A stretch of DNA of 64,000 bases from Mucidula mucida (taxonomy: Eukaryota; Basidiomycota; Agaricomycetes; Agaricales; Physalacriaceae): assembly GCA_015501055.1 (NCBI GenBank), contig JADNYV010000090.1, positions 79,808 through 143,807 of the forward strand. The letters are read 5' to 3'. This document shows, piece after piece, positions 1-10,607 of this stretch; the first letter of the stretch is position 1, and every line of letters starts with the position of its first letter. A program made the position numbers and the translations under genes. The notes under the pieces are model-generated. The model was not told the origin of the DNA, did no database searches, and saw nothing but the letters and a program-made list of their open reading frames with translations.

Positions 1-745
1 GTACCCTTGATTAAAGCCACAGTATATATGTGTGTCGGTCCAGACTTTGGTGTCTCTGCCTTCTTGCCCGGAGGAGCAGCGGAAGTACCGGACATGTTCC
101 GCTTGCGAGACTTGTAGCCTTCTCCACAACTGGTTTTATTAAGGTTAGCAGCTGCTTGATACTGTAATCAACATGATTAGATCCTGTTAGCTAATAAGCA
201 TAACGACTGACAGTTTGTGCAGGATGGAACCAAGTCTTAGGCATTTGAGCCTTCGACTTGAGCTGCTCCATGAATGAGTTGCCACCTCCCGCTGCAGCTA
301 TCTCCTCCTCCCACTGATGTGCCTGTGCTGTAGCCTTGAAGGGGGCAGGTCCGAAGTCACAATAGTTGGAGAAGCGCAATGAAGATGCAGCAGATGGATT
401 GGAAGGAGGAATCGGGCCACCGGATTGTGAGCCGAAAAGAGTATCCAAAGTAGCAGAGCTGGAATCAGGACCGGGTGCAGGTGCAGGTGGAGTAGGTATT
501 GGATTTGAGGATGTATGTGATGGTCCCTAAGGGTCAGACATGAGAGATCAAGACCAGTAGATAAATGGAAGTCGTACAGAAACATCGGGCATTTCATCAT
601 GAATGCCATAAGCACACCCACAAACACCACAAGGAGTTCCAGGATTCCAGGATGAGCAAGGTATTGATGTATCAGTCCAAAACTGGTGACAACCACAAGG
701 GTTATTCCCATGAAAGTTGTGGCATGTGCCACCCCAGAGCCTCAC
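1..745 (-). CDS. Cys-rich hypothetical protein, 3' part off the window
   Basis: Not recognised by name. Reading leftward, the exon at about 745-548 encodes a compact Cys/His cluster (CHNFH, then C-x-C, then PCGVCGCAYGIHDE) that looks like a small zinc-binding module. A splice acceptor near 530 leads to a Pro/Ser-rich segment (PTPPAPAPGPDSSS) that runs into an acidic/amphipathic stretch ending near 225 at a GTCAGT donor. A further exon at about 120-1 reads SRKRNMSGTSAAPPGKK and stays open to the window edge, so the gene is partial. Cys clusters of this general kind accompany transposase genes in Agaricomycetes, and the neighbouring gene and repeat block fit a transposon setting, but that link is inference. 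The 5' end is not fixed. Confidence 0.45.
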
Positions 746-1805
746 ACGAAGGTGAAGGCGATGCGATTAACATAGTTGTCAAAAACCAGAGTTTGAGACG
801 GCTATGAAGACCCTCTAATTGAGAGGGCTGCAGAGTTGGACGGGTGGGCATCTATTACGAATAAAATCAGTCTTAGACTCCGCTGCATATTTACAGAAAT
901 ACCTACACTGTTGAGCGAACGGTAACATTGTGAATTGAATTATGGTGTTGTGGATGTAAGACAAGCAAGAAATTGGAAAGTCAAAACGTGCAGAAGCCCA
1001 TGGCGTGGCGAGGCTGACTGTGTCATGATCTAGGGCGACATAGGCTAGAGGAAAAAGCTGTTTGCGGCTGTGAGTCCTTGGTTGCTAGCGTTGCATCAGG
1101 TACAAGCAGTCCTAATGCTACATTGTCTGGTCCAGACAATGATCTCGTATGGGCGGCACATCAAGAACTTGCAGTAAGGAACTGCACCTCGTCAAGACAG
1201 AACGAGATGGTACTAGGTGCTGGACTGGAGACGTCTAAGGTGCTCCAGAAACTTACTGCTTATCGGAGGTGCTGTGCTGCAGTATACATACTACATCCTA
1301 GTGTTTATATTAGTATCACAAGGAAAAACAGAGCACTTATGAAGATTCCAGTGCTGTTTCAGGATTGTTAACGTGCTACAATCATGGAAAAGAATATATT
1401 GTGCATAGGACGCGATGTGGTCAGAAGTAAAGTAGGAACCTTCCTATTTAGGTATAAGCCGGTTACATGGTCCAGCGGAGACGGATACCCATCATCACTA
1501 ATCACTGTGAATGATTGCAGCAAGTAGTATTCTTATAGACACATATTAGTGTAGGTGTTGGTGTAGCAGGCAAAGTACCATTCCTGTGCTACTGTGCGGA
1601 TTGGGCTGATTCAACTTGTTCTGTACTCTTATACCTTGAGGCCAGGTTCTGGTGCTGTTTCTGGGAGTCAAGGAGGCTCAGAAGTCCTCCGTGGTCATCA
1701 GACTATGCTTGGGAGTACCAAATAGTGCCTCAGACCTAGATCAACACATTTCAGCTCAGATTAAAGAGTTCAGCAAAGTATTCAGTATACAAAGAGTCCC
1801 ATACA
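746..1805. other. Intergenic stretch, nothing recognised
   Basis: About 1 kb between two minus-strand genes. Short open frames occur on both strands, but none has a family motif, a plausible codon pattern or paired splice sites. It could hold unrecognised exons joining the two flanking genes. Confidence 0.3.
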
Positions 1806-4012
1806 CTATGCTTCTTTATCATTGCTGCTCAGCTCCTTGTCCTCCTTGTCCTCCTTGTCCTCCTCCTTATCCTCCTCCTTCTCCTTCTTCTCCAGCTGTT
1901 CCTCTCCAACAGACACCCTCAAAGCAGCGAACAGAAGAGATAGTCGCTTCTTCTTATTCGGCATCTTGTTCTCCTTGCCTTTCAAAGAAATCGCCCTGGG
2001 CCGCTTGCATACAGACTTGCCATAAATGACAGGTGTGCGCTTTGTGGCAGGCAGGTTCTCCACTCAATATGCTCTCCACACCGCAGCAACAAAGAGATCA
2101 AAGCTGTATGGTCCTAACGTCGTCTTATGCTGAACCTTTAGTATGTCTTCCTCCGGTAACATGTCAAGAAACGACTTGAGTAACATCAGCAGCATGTACA
2201 TATGAGAGACTTGAACTTACCTGGATCGTCACACCCCAAGACGTCGGGATTTTGGCAGTGATGGGAGTATAAACATTGACCTTTTTTGAAGATCCCGGTA
2301 CTCGTGGAATGGCCAGACGATAGATAGGGACTTGCTTTGTCTGTGTACCTGGTTGAATATGAGCAATCTGTACTGGTGGTTCTAACACAGGCTGATAAAA
2401 GGGTGTATCATTGTCATGCTCTGAAACTATGTAAGGAACACTTGAAATATAAGAGAAACTCAACCATACCTTGGATAAGCGAAGCAGTACCGTTATCGCA
2501 TAAGGTAGCTTTTGGATTGAGCAGGTTCTGTTCAAGTACACTCAAGAATGTGTCACGTTTGAGACAAACCGTGGCGCGACAATAGATGGGTATAGTGCGC
2601 AAGAAGCGAATATGAGCATCCTCATTAAAGCAAAAAGCACCATCCTCTAAGACATTGGTAAGTTGCGTAGTCGCCAGCATGTGAAGACGCCCAAGCTGAT
2701 ACTCCCGATGGGTATAAACGAAGTGATCCCAAAGCTCTGAGTTGGTCGCAATACAGTAAATCGGCATATAGGGATGAATGCGAGCTATCTAGAGTATGTC
2801 GGTCGTTTCTTGAGCGCTGTATCTATTATTAATAGCCTGATTACCTTTGACAGCAACAAAGACTGCTGTCATATCCTTGTTCTCAATAATTGTTTCCCGC
2901 CAGGCTTGTAGCGCGCGCAACATAGCCTCAGGTTCTAGATGCCAGACCGGTCCATGGGATTTTGACCAGATGTAGTTCCAGATCTAATGTAGCAAGGTCA
3001 GCTATAAGAAGGTACATAAATAGTGTGTTAACGTACCACAGAACCAGGCTGTAAATCATCCTGAGTACAGACATGGTGGAGACGCATGACGTGGAAGGAA
3101 ATCATGACATTATGGTCAAGTACAATGAGGGTCCAATCCGGACGACGGAAAAAGAGCTGAATGGAAGCCTGCCCAGATGAGCCGGGTGGACCATGAAAGA
3201 GGTGGTCGGGAATCGTGAAAGTTTTACTCTTTGCGCCGCGGGAGACTGCAGGAACGGAGGTCATCTCATTGAACTCCTTAGTAGGAATCCAAAGTAAGTG
3301 TCCCTTGAGCCCAAAGCAGATGTGAATGAGGAACTACATCGTCTCTTAGAATGCAGCAGATGCAAGAAGTTGAGAACCTTACTGTTGAGACCCCAAATAT
3401 AAGTTCTTTCCCACAAGCGACGGGAAAGAGCTGTCCGGTGATTTGCAGTCCATTCAGAATAGCGGCGGCCGACTTGTTCTTGAGATGTGAGTACTTGAAA
3501 TGCAACAGTTAGAAGCAATTTACAGAAAACAAACTTTCTTACCTCATTCAGCAACAACCTAGGTAGTTTATTCAATGGTTCTGAGACTTGTGATGACGGC
3601 TAATAAGATAGAACATAAGGTGATGTACAGCAAAATGTAGAGAAGGGAGCTCTACCTTTGGGCATCGAGTACAACTTGCAATGGTTGCGCACTTTGAGGT
3701 GGTCCAGGCGGACTTCTTCTTCTTCTGGGTGTTTCGTGGTTTGGCAATCAGAAGAAAGCAAGGGTCCTTCGGGGGTGGACTGTGGATTGTTACTAACTGG
3801 CGAGCACTAGAAGGGCACACCAGAGTATCCGGAAATACACCAAGACGGCCTGCAGAATGATTTGATATGGATACTACCACACAAAGCGAGTAAAACTCAC
3901 CATACTTGGCAGGGTTACTAGCAGGCAGCCCGGGAGATCCCATATCAGAGGCATGTAGCCTCGCTTCCTTCATGAATTTCTTGAGGACCATGAATTCGGG
4001 CATGAGAGACAA
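1806..4012 (-). CDS. Multi-exon hypothetical protein, possibly transposon-associated
   Basis: Function unknown. Successive minus-strand exons are supported by open frames joined at GT/AG sites. The first begins MSLMPEFMVLKKFMKEARLH at 4012 and ends at a GGTGAGT donor near 3900. Later exons carry FPDTLVCPSS, KSAWTTSKCATIAS, SSQVSEPLNKLPRL, LTSQEQVGRRYSEW, an exon at about 3350-3040 (SKTFTIPDHLFHGPPG; FFRRPDWTLIVLDHNV), WNYIWSKSHGPVWHLEPEAM near 2985, and IPIYCRATVCLKRDTF near 2600. The last part is Lys/Glu-rich (repeated EDK units, 1900-1806), encoded by an imperfect GAGGACAAG tandem repeat. An in-frame TGA near 2064 separates this tail from the preceding WRAY segment, so either the gene ends there or it is damaged. 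No catalytic motif was identified. The adjacent repeat block suggests it lies inside a DNA transposon. Confidence 0.45.
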
Positions 4013-4079
4013 TGATGGTGGTTGAGATCAACGTTGCGTCACCGCGAACTGATCAGATCACCTGACATGTGCTGGTTGT

Positions 4080-4475
4080 CTTGAGTTCGAACCTGTGTCG
4101 AAACAATACCTGATTCTTACCGGCACTTGGACCTGTGTCAAAGTTGCACCTGCACTCCCGCCTGTGTCAAAATTTCACGTCCTTGAAAATAGGGTGTGTC
4201 TATCTCATTTCAGTCTTAGAGACCTGCGTTCAATTTACTACCTGTGTTCATCCCAAAGTAGTTTGTGTTGCGACCTGTGTCTGTTTATTCATGCATGTTG
4301 AGCCTGTATCTGTTACCCGAATTGACCCAATCAACATGTGTTTTCTCAGACTGAGAATCAGAACGTGTGTGTTCTTGTAGCTAGAATTTTGTACCCTTGC
4401 GTTTGAGATGCAGATGTGTGTCTGACATGACAAATTGGGGGGGAACATGTGTCAGTCCGCTGATATTTTGCCTGG
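4080..4475. repeat. Block of CCTGTGTC-like interspersed repeats
   Basis: Roughly a dozen variants of the octamer CCTGTGTC (CCTGTGTT, CCTGCGTT, CCTGTATC, ATGTGTC) recur in the same orientation every 20-50 bp, starting just upstream of the 4012 gene and ending near a GGGGGGAA run at about 4440. Such arrays are typical of subterminal transposase-binding zones of CACTA-like and hAT-like elements. The matching far end lies outside the window or was not found. Confidence 0.5.
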
Positions 4476-4587
4476 GTATGTCTATTCTATTGCTAAAATC
4501 ATTTTTATTACAGTATACCGGCCATACAACAATGGCAAAGAACACATTTTGACATATGCGTCCACTGTGATTGGCCTTTGTTGAAAG

Positions 4588-4600
4588 TGTATAAAGGTCT
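4588..4600 (+). promoter_or_regulatory. TATA-like element of the FunK1 gene
   Basis: GTATAAAGG lies about 165 bp upstream of the first plausible ATG of the kinase pseudogene and is followed by pyrimidine-rich sequence, as in many fungal core promoters. Confidence 0.35.
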
Positions 4601-4755
4601 GTCTTTAAGGGCTAGTGGTGCCTGTTCTCTCCTTGCTTCCTGCACCCTCCCGCTGACTGAAAATATTGTTCAGCGCATCTTGCCCACTCGACGATCCTCC
4701 TTCCTGTGATCACAACGCTTCTGGTATTCCACACAGTATTCCCCTTCTACATATT

Positions 4756-6332
4756 ATGAAGTCCGTAAACCAGCAGGTTGGGCCTACAGTAGAAATCATC
4801 CAGTTTAATGAGGCTCCGTATGATTGTGAGTACTATGACAAGCTTATCAGGGAAGACCTTCATAGTAGTCGTGTCATGTTGCATGCCGAGAAGTTCTTAG
4901 AGCTTGTCTGCGACATCACAATGCCCTGCCACCAGAACATGCTCCACCGCATTCTTGACGACCAGATCTTCCGGCGCCTGCTGACCGAGTTACTTGCCGA
5001 ATGTGATGCTGGTTTAGACGAACCGGCGCTTGACGAGAGTATCGCCTCGCTTTATAATAGAGGCCTGGGGCTGCTCAATGTCTTGGATCCTTTGTCATGC
5101 AATGCTTCCGCAGCGACGTTGACATTTTGTGTCGACACTGAGAATGACCTATGTGACACAGAAGCAGAGCTTCCTTCCCACCAATCCCAAGACCGGTCCA
5201 GCGTCCTTAGGGACGAAGTACTGTTTTCCCCAGCAGCTAGGATAACCGCCCAGGTGCAATGTGGCCGATACACGATAGCAGAGCTCTCCAAAACTCTCCT
5301 ATGTTCCCATGTCATCCTCGCACTATTCAACCATGACAGCTTTCAAATGCACTACTACGATCGCGGTGTCATCACTGTATCCTCAGCTGTTAGCCTTTCC
5401 AGCTGCGAGGGCCAGGAACTCTTCATCCTCATGCTCATGGGTCTTTGTTGTCTCACTTCCAAAGGTCTGGGACAGTGGAATGTTCTGGACGAGTCACAGA
5501 AATTTTACCTGAAATTAAGGGGCAATATCTTGGAGGACTCATCTAAGGAACACCGCAGAATTTTCCATGGCACGACTCTACGCGTCGGCGCCGAGACATA
5601 TACCCTCCAGGAAATTCTCTTTTGACAGCCGGAAATCATTGGTTGCGCAACTTGTGTCGTAGCAGCCAAGGATCGTAACGGGAAAGAAGTCGTCCTAAAG
5701 ATCAGCTGCCCGGTTGAAGGACAACAGTCGGAAGTGGATCTCATAGAGCAGGCTCGAGCATATGCATCTCACGACGACGGACACAAGTGGGTGCTCATGC
5801 ACCTTCCTAGAGTCATGGCGTCTGTCGATATTGCGCCAGATCCCGAATCGGCGCCCACCGTCTTTGCCAATTTTTGAACAACAAGGATACAAAGTGGGCG
5901 GGAAAACGGAAGTTGTCCTACGAGAGCCGTGCTCTTTGCATCATAGTCGTTGAGAAGCTACATACACTCCTTAGCATTGCAAGCCCTTCGACACACGCAC
6001 AGATTTTCTTTGATGTGTTACAAAGTATGTCGGTCTATCACTCTGCTCGTCGTTTACTGATTGGCTTGCCCTCAGCTCACAAGTGGCTCTACGATCATTT
6101 GCGTATTCTCCACCGCGATATCAGCATAAACAACATCATGTTCCGTGTTAATGAGAATGGTAACTACTTTGGAGTCCTAAATGATTTTGACCGCACCTCT
6201 CTTCGTGCAGACTTAGAGTCACGGAGTCCTATCTCAATGCGACAAAAAGGCATGCCGCCGTTCATGGCCATGGACCTACAAAACCTCTACACTCAAAATT
6301 TTGATGTTAAGCACCTATATCACTACGATCTG
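4756..6332 (+). pseudogene. FunK1-type fungal protein kinase, truncated by an LTR element
   Basis: The kinase core is of the fungal-specific FunK1 family (Pfam Pkinase_fungal), recognised from VVLKISCPVEGQQSEVDLIE (the Lys-bearing strand), LRILHRDISINNIMF (catalytic loop with HRD) and GVLNDFDRTS (a DFD in place of DFG, usual for this family). The ATG at 4756 is the first in frame; the frame upstream opens only from a TTG. The locus is dead. A TGA near 5623 interrupts the frame just before the kinase core. A one-base loss in a T-run near 5873 shifts the frame. An intron (about 6027-6079, GTATGT to CTCAG) precedes the catalytic loop. The coding sequence then stops where the LTR begins at 6333, after YHYDL. 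The C-terminal lobe was not found to the right of the retrotransposon complex. Confidence 0.85.
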
Positions 6333-6864
6333 TTATGAATTGCCATATTTTCACATTTTCACATCTTATCATATCTTATCGGGGGCCTTGTCTTATCAAC
6401 CAACGGACTGTTTCATCATCTGTTTCGTCACCAATCATACTCCTTTTCATTACCGAAGCCGTACTCATGTCGGACACACACCCAACACATGGATGACATC
6501 ATACATGCCAATACCTCATGGACTCCCTATTATATACACACCACCAACACTCATAGCATACATGGTTGTTTCAGTATTATTACTTACATGCAGTTACCAC
6601 TCATATTTAATGGTTTCATGGACTAGTAGCATACAACACTGGGTCAAGGACATGGAGCATTCCTAGTGGAAACGCGTATGGACAAGGAGTCCCAAACACA
6701 GACTTACTAGTATATAAGCAGTAGCATAGTTATCATTGTACTTTAGTTCCAATCTCGTTTATACACCTGGCCTAGCCTAGTTCACAAACACAAACACTTT
6801 CTTTTCCTATGTCTCTCTGTGGAACTGGTTCAGTCTTGTGGCTGGCTATAGTCAGTTGCTAACA
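6333..6864 (+). repeat. 5' LTR of element X
   Basis: A 532-bp LTR beginning TGTTATGAAT and ending GTCAGTTGCTAACA. It contains TAGTATATAAGCAG as a likely TATA element. It matches the LTRs at 12843-13370 and 20169-20697. Confidence 0.9.
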
Positions 6865-7095
6865 GAAGATCAGAACTACCCTCAACCACCTACCACACAT
6901 CCCTGATTGTTGATCAGCACTTTGCCGTTTGATCATTGCACATTCCCCTATTCCTTTTCCCTATTTACAGATCGACTGAATCCTACTCCCAGCGCACATC
7001 CGCATACATGTGTATTGGTCCCAGTAGTGCCGGCTAACAGTTAGAGATACCTGCCTCGGGTGCTGGAAGTAGCCGCTCTCACGAGAACAAACTTT

Positions 7096-7841
7096 TGGCA
7101 GTTGCAACCTCACATCTGACTCCGAAAGGATCGATGTTGTTCTCTCCTACATCCAAGGAGATCATGTAGATGCATGGGTCCAGAACTACTTGGACCAGAA
7201 CTTCGACGAGGAAGAAGAGGAATGGACAGTCTCTTGGACGGAGTTCAAGGAACATTTGAAGGAGCAATTTGTGGATTCCAACCTCGCGCGAGACGTGCAA
7301 GACCAGATCAAGTGGTTGCGCCAGGGGTAAGACAGAGGTTCTGCTCACTCAGGCAGAATATTTGAAGGATGACGCATTTGTTGTGTGACTTCTTGAGACC
7401 AACGTCAACGAGAAGATCATTGATCAGATCTATGGCAGCCGAGACGGGTTGCCAGAGAAGTAAAAGGATTGGAAGGCACAGATCATTCAGATTGATCAGC
7501 TGTGGAGAAGGCGGACGGCGAGCAAGAGGTCCGGCATGCAGTCCCGGCCCCAAGCTCCGCAGGCGGCTATATCAAGAGCCAATCCTACAAACCCACTTCC
7601 GACGCCGATCACACAACGAGATGCCACCGGCGTTACCTATGGAGGAGCCGGCAGGCCAATGGACATCAACAATGCACGTCAAAGGGGACTTTGCTTCAGC
7701 TGTGGCAAACACGGCCATGTCAGCAGGTTCTGTCCTAAGAAGGGTCGACCCCAGACGATTTGGGGTCTATGGACCGAAATGAACAATGAGGAGAAGAGGA
7801 AGTTGGCCGAAGAGTTGGGTTTTGCGAAGCTCCCGCAGTAG
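7096..7841 (+). pseudogene. gag remnant of element X
   Basis: Nucleocapsid coding is visible as a CCHC zinc knuckle (CFSCGKHGHVSRFC, C-x2-C-x4-H-x4-C) at about 7692-7733. Upstream, fragments of the capsid region are spread over three frames by indels. Compared with copy Y, about 540 bp at the gag start are missing between GGCAGTTGCA and ACCTCACATC, with CA microhomology at the junction, so no start codon remains. Confidence 0.75.
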
Positions 7842-7861
7842 ACGCAGTCCTGCCGGAGCAG

Positions 7862-10607
7862 TTGCCGAGGGAAGAATCGTCAGATGCAGAATCTATTTAT
7901 AGGACTGGTACTAAAACATCTAAAATATCATTGACGACTTCACCACCAAAACCTGCAAAAGAAAGATATGAACCAAACACACCTGAGTGGGTTGCACAAA
8001 GGCTAGGAGAGGATGAAGTGCCAAGAGCAGTGGGAATTTTGAGAGCATGGATGCCGGAGCGGAGAGAGAGAGAAGCGACAGAAGAGAAGGTGATGGTGAT
8101 CAGAGCGTTGACAAAGGAAGCTGCGGTAGAAGTTGTAACGGAGTTAAAAAAGTCAAGGAAGTACATCCGGGGAACAAAGGGGCAGGACATGAAACTCCGA
8201 GTAACCATAGAGAGCGTACACACAGGCTCTGAATGGGAAACGAGTGCCCTTCTTGACAGTGGAGCAACGGGTTCTTGTGTCAATAAAGAATTCGTCGAGA
8301 GGAACGGACTCCCAATCAAGGAGTTACCGGTCAAGCTCCCTGTCTACAATGCGGATGGAACCCTAAACGAGGGAGGAGCAATCGAAGGTTTTGTGGAGGT
8401 CCGGATGAAGATTGGAGATCACGCCGAAAAGATCGAGTTGGCCGTCACCAATCTTGGCAAAACAAGTATCTTTTTGGGGCTAGATTGGTTACAATATCAC
8501 AACCCCACGATCAACTGGACGGAATCCACGTTGACTTTCAATCGATGCCCAGACCGCTGCGGCTATCTACCCGAGTATGACTCACCAGAAGACAAAGGAG
8601 AAGATGTAGAAGAGAAGTTGGAAGAGGGAGAGCGTTTATTCTGGATGGACCAGGACAGTTATTGCAAAAGCGGTGAAAAGCTGAGATTACAACAGCCTTC
8701 ATCCGCTGCTGCACCTTACATTGAGGAATTCTCTGATGTATTTAGCAAGGCGGACTTTGATAAGCTACCGGAGCAAAGACCCTGGGATCACGCGATAGAA
8801 CTCACGCCTGGTTCCAAACCGGTTGACTGCAAGGTCTATCCCCTTAGTCCATCCGAGCAGAAGGCATTAGACGAGTTCTTGGAGGAAAACATACACACGG
8901 GACACATACGGCCATCAATTTCACCCATGGCGTCACCATTCTTCTTTATCAAGAAGAAGGATGGAAGTCTTCGGCCCGTGCAGGATTATCGGAAATTGAA
9001 TGACATGACGATCAAAAACCAATATCCCTTGCCGTTGATCCAAGAACTTATTGACAAGCTGAAGGAAGCAAAGTGTTTCACAAAGATGGATGTCCGATGG
9101 GGTTACAATAACATCCGGATCAAAGAAGGTGATGAGTGGAAAGCAGCGTTTAGAACAAACCAAGGCCTGTTCGAGCCCTCAGTTATGTTCTTTGGACTTA
9201 CAAACTCGCCGGCGACTTTTCAATCGTTCATGAATCACATTCTGAAGGAGTTGATTGACGACAGACATGTTATCGTTTACTTGGATGATATACTTATCTT
9301 TACAAACACTCTCGAGGAGCATAGACAGATTGTACGAAGGGTATTAGAAATATTGCAAGTAAATAAGTTGTACTTAAAACCCGAGAAATGTAGTTTTGAG
9401 GCACATACTGTAGACTACTTAGGAGTTATTGTTGGAGGAGGAGAAGTGAAGATGGATCCGGCAAAAGTGGCCGTAGTGAAGGAATGGAAGGAGCCGACGA
9501 AGAAGAAGGAAGTACAGTCATTCCTGGGCTTCTGCAACTTCTACCGATGTTTCATCCGGGGATTTGCGGGAGTAGCGAAGCCATTGACATCACTGACTGG
9601 GAAGGGCGAGTGGGTTTGGGGCAGGGAGCAGCACAAGGCGTTTGAGGAGTTAAAATGGAGGATGACGGAAGAACCCGTCCTGATCGTACCACACGACGAT
9701 GGCAAGTTTCGAGTCAGGCGGACTCCTCGAACTATGCAAACGGGGCGGTTCTTTCCCAGTTTGTTAACGGAAAATGGAGACCAGTAGCCTTTCGGTCTTG
9801 CGCGCTGAACAAAGTGGAGCGCAATTATGAGATCTACGACAAAGAGATGATGGCAATTATGGACTCGATTGACGACTGGAGACAATATCTCCTTGGAGCA
9901 AGGAACGGTGGAGGTATTTACCGATCATCAAAACCTTCAGTACTTCGGAAGCCACAGAAGTTGAATCGGAGGCAGGCGAGATGGGTTACAGAGTTGGCGG
10001 AGTATGACATACAGATGATTCACAAGCCGGGCAAGACTATGAGAAAAGCTGATGCCTTGTCAAGGATGACAGGCCTTGAGAAGGGGGAAAAAGATAACGA
10101 AAACGTTGTTTTGCTAAAACCAGAGTTTTTTATATCACAAATGCAATTTTCTTTACATACAGTAGCTACACCGGAGGACAAATTACTTAACAAAATTAAA
10201 CAAAGAAAAGGAAACAAGGACAGATACATACAAAAAGCATTAGAAAACAAAGAAAAAGGATGGGAAGAGAAGGAAAATGGACTTATTATATGGAAGGATT
10301 GTATTTACATACCGAAGGATAAGGAATTGCGGGGAAGAGTTATTGGAATGCACCATGATACACAGCTTGCAGGGCATCCGGGACAATACAAGACTCTTGA
10401 GTTGATCACACGCACCTATTGGTGGCCAGGAATCAGCCGAGACGTCCGTGAATATGTGGAAGGGTGTCAAAAATGCCAAGTTACAAAGTCACATTGCACA
10501 AAACCGGCTGCACCCCTACATCCTGTAGATGTACTAAGCGTACCATGGGAGAAAGTTGGGACAGATATGATCGGCAAGTTGCCGGAGTCGGGAGGATACA
10601 ATGCGAT
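7862..10607 (+). pseudogene. pol of element X, protease to integrase zinc finger
   Basis: The open frame 7862-9787 holds an aspartic protease (LLDSGATGSCVN, near residue 130) and reverse transcriptase (FFFIKKKDGSLRPVQDYRKL; catalytic YLDDILIF near residue 470). RNase H and the integrase HHCC finger (MHHDTQLAGH...CQKC) follow in the frame ending at 10617. Against copy Y, one A is lost near 9717, which shifts the frame, and three more single bases are lost at 9901-9948, which garbles a short stretch before the frame recovers. Coding is cut at 10607 by the hAT-like insertion. Encapsidated reverse transcription and integration are the family's functions; this copy cannot supply them. Confidence 0.85.
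10600..10607. repeat. Left 8-bp target-site duplication of hAT-A (copy X)
   Basis: AATGCGAT directly abuts the TIR. The right duplicate at 11700-11707 reads AATGCAAT, one CpG-to-CpA change away. In copy Y both duplicates are still identical. Confidence 0.85.

Noticed and set aside
298..732. 144-aa hydrophobic/His-rich frame on the minus strand
   Set aside because: It overlaps the Cys-cluster exon in another frame. The Cys-cluster reading is more protein-like and has matching splice sites.
1840..1900. GTCCTCCTT tandem array considered as a CRISPR-like or regulatory repeat
   Set aside because: It is a short imperfect microsatellite without spacers and is best explained as coding for the EDK repeat on the minus strand.
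8000..9787. Possibility that the gypsy-like ORFs are an endogenous animal or plant retrovirus
   Set aside because: No envelope gene is present. The domain order, chromodomain and LTR structure are those of a fungal Ty3/gypsy chromovirus.
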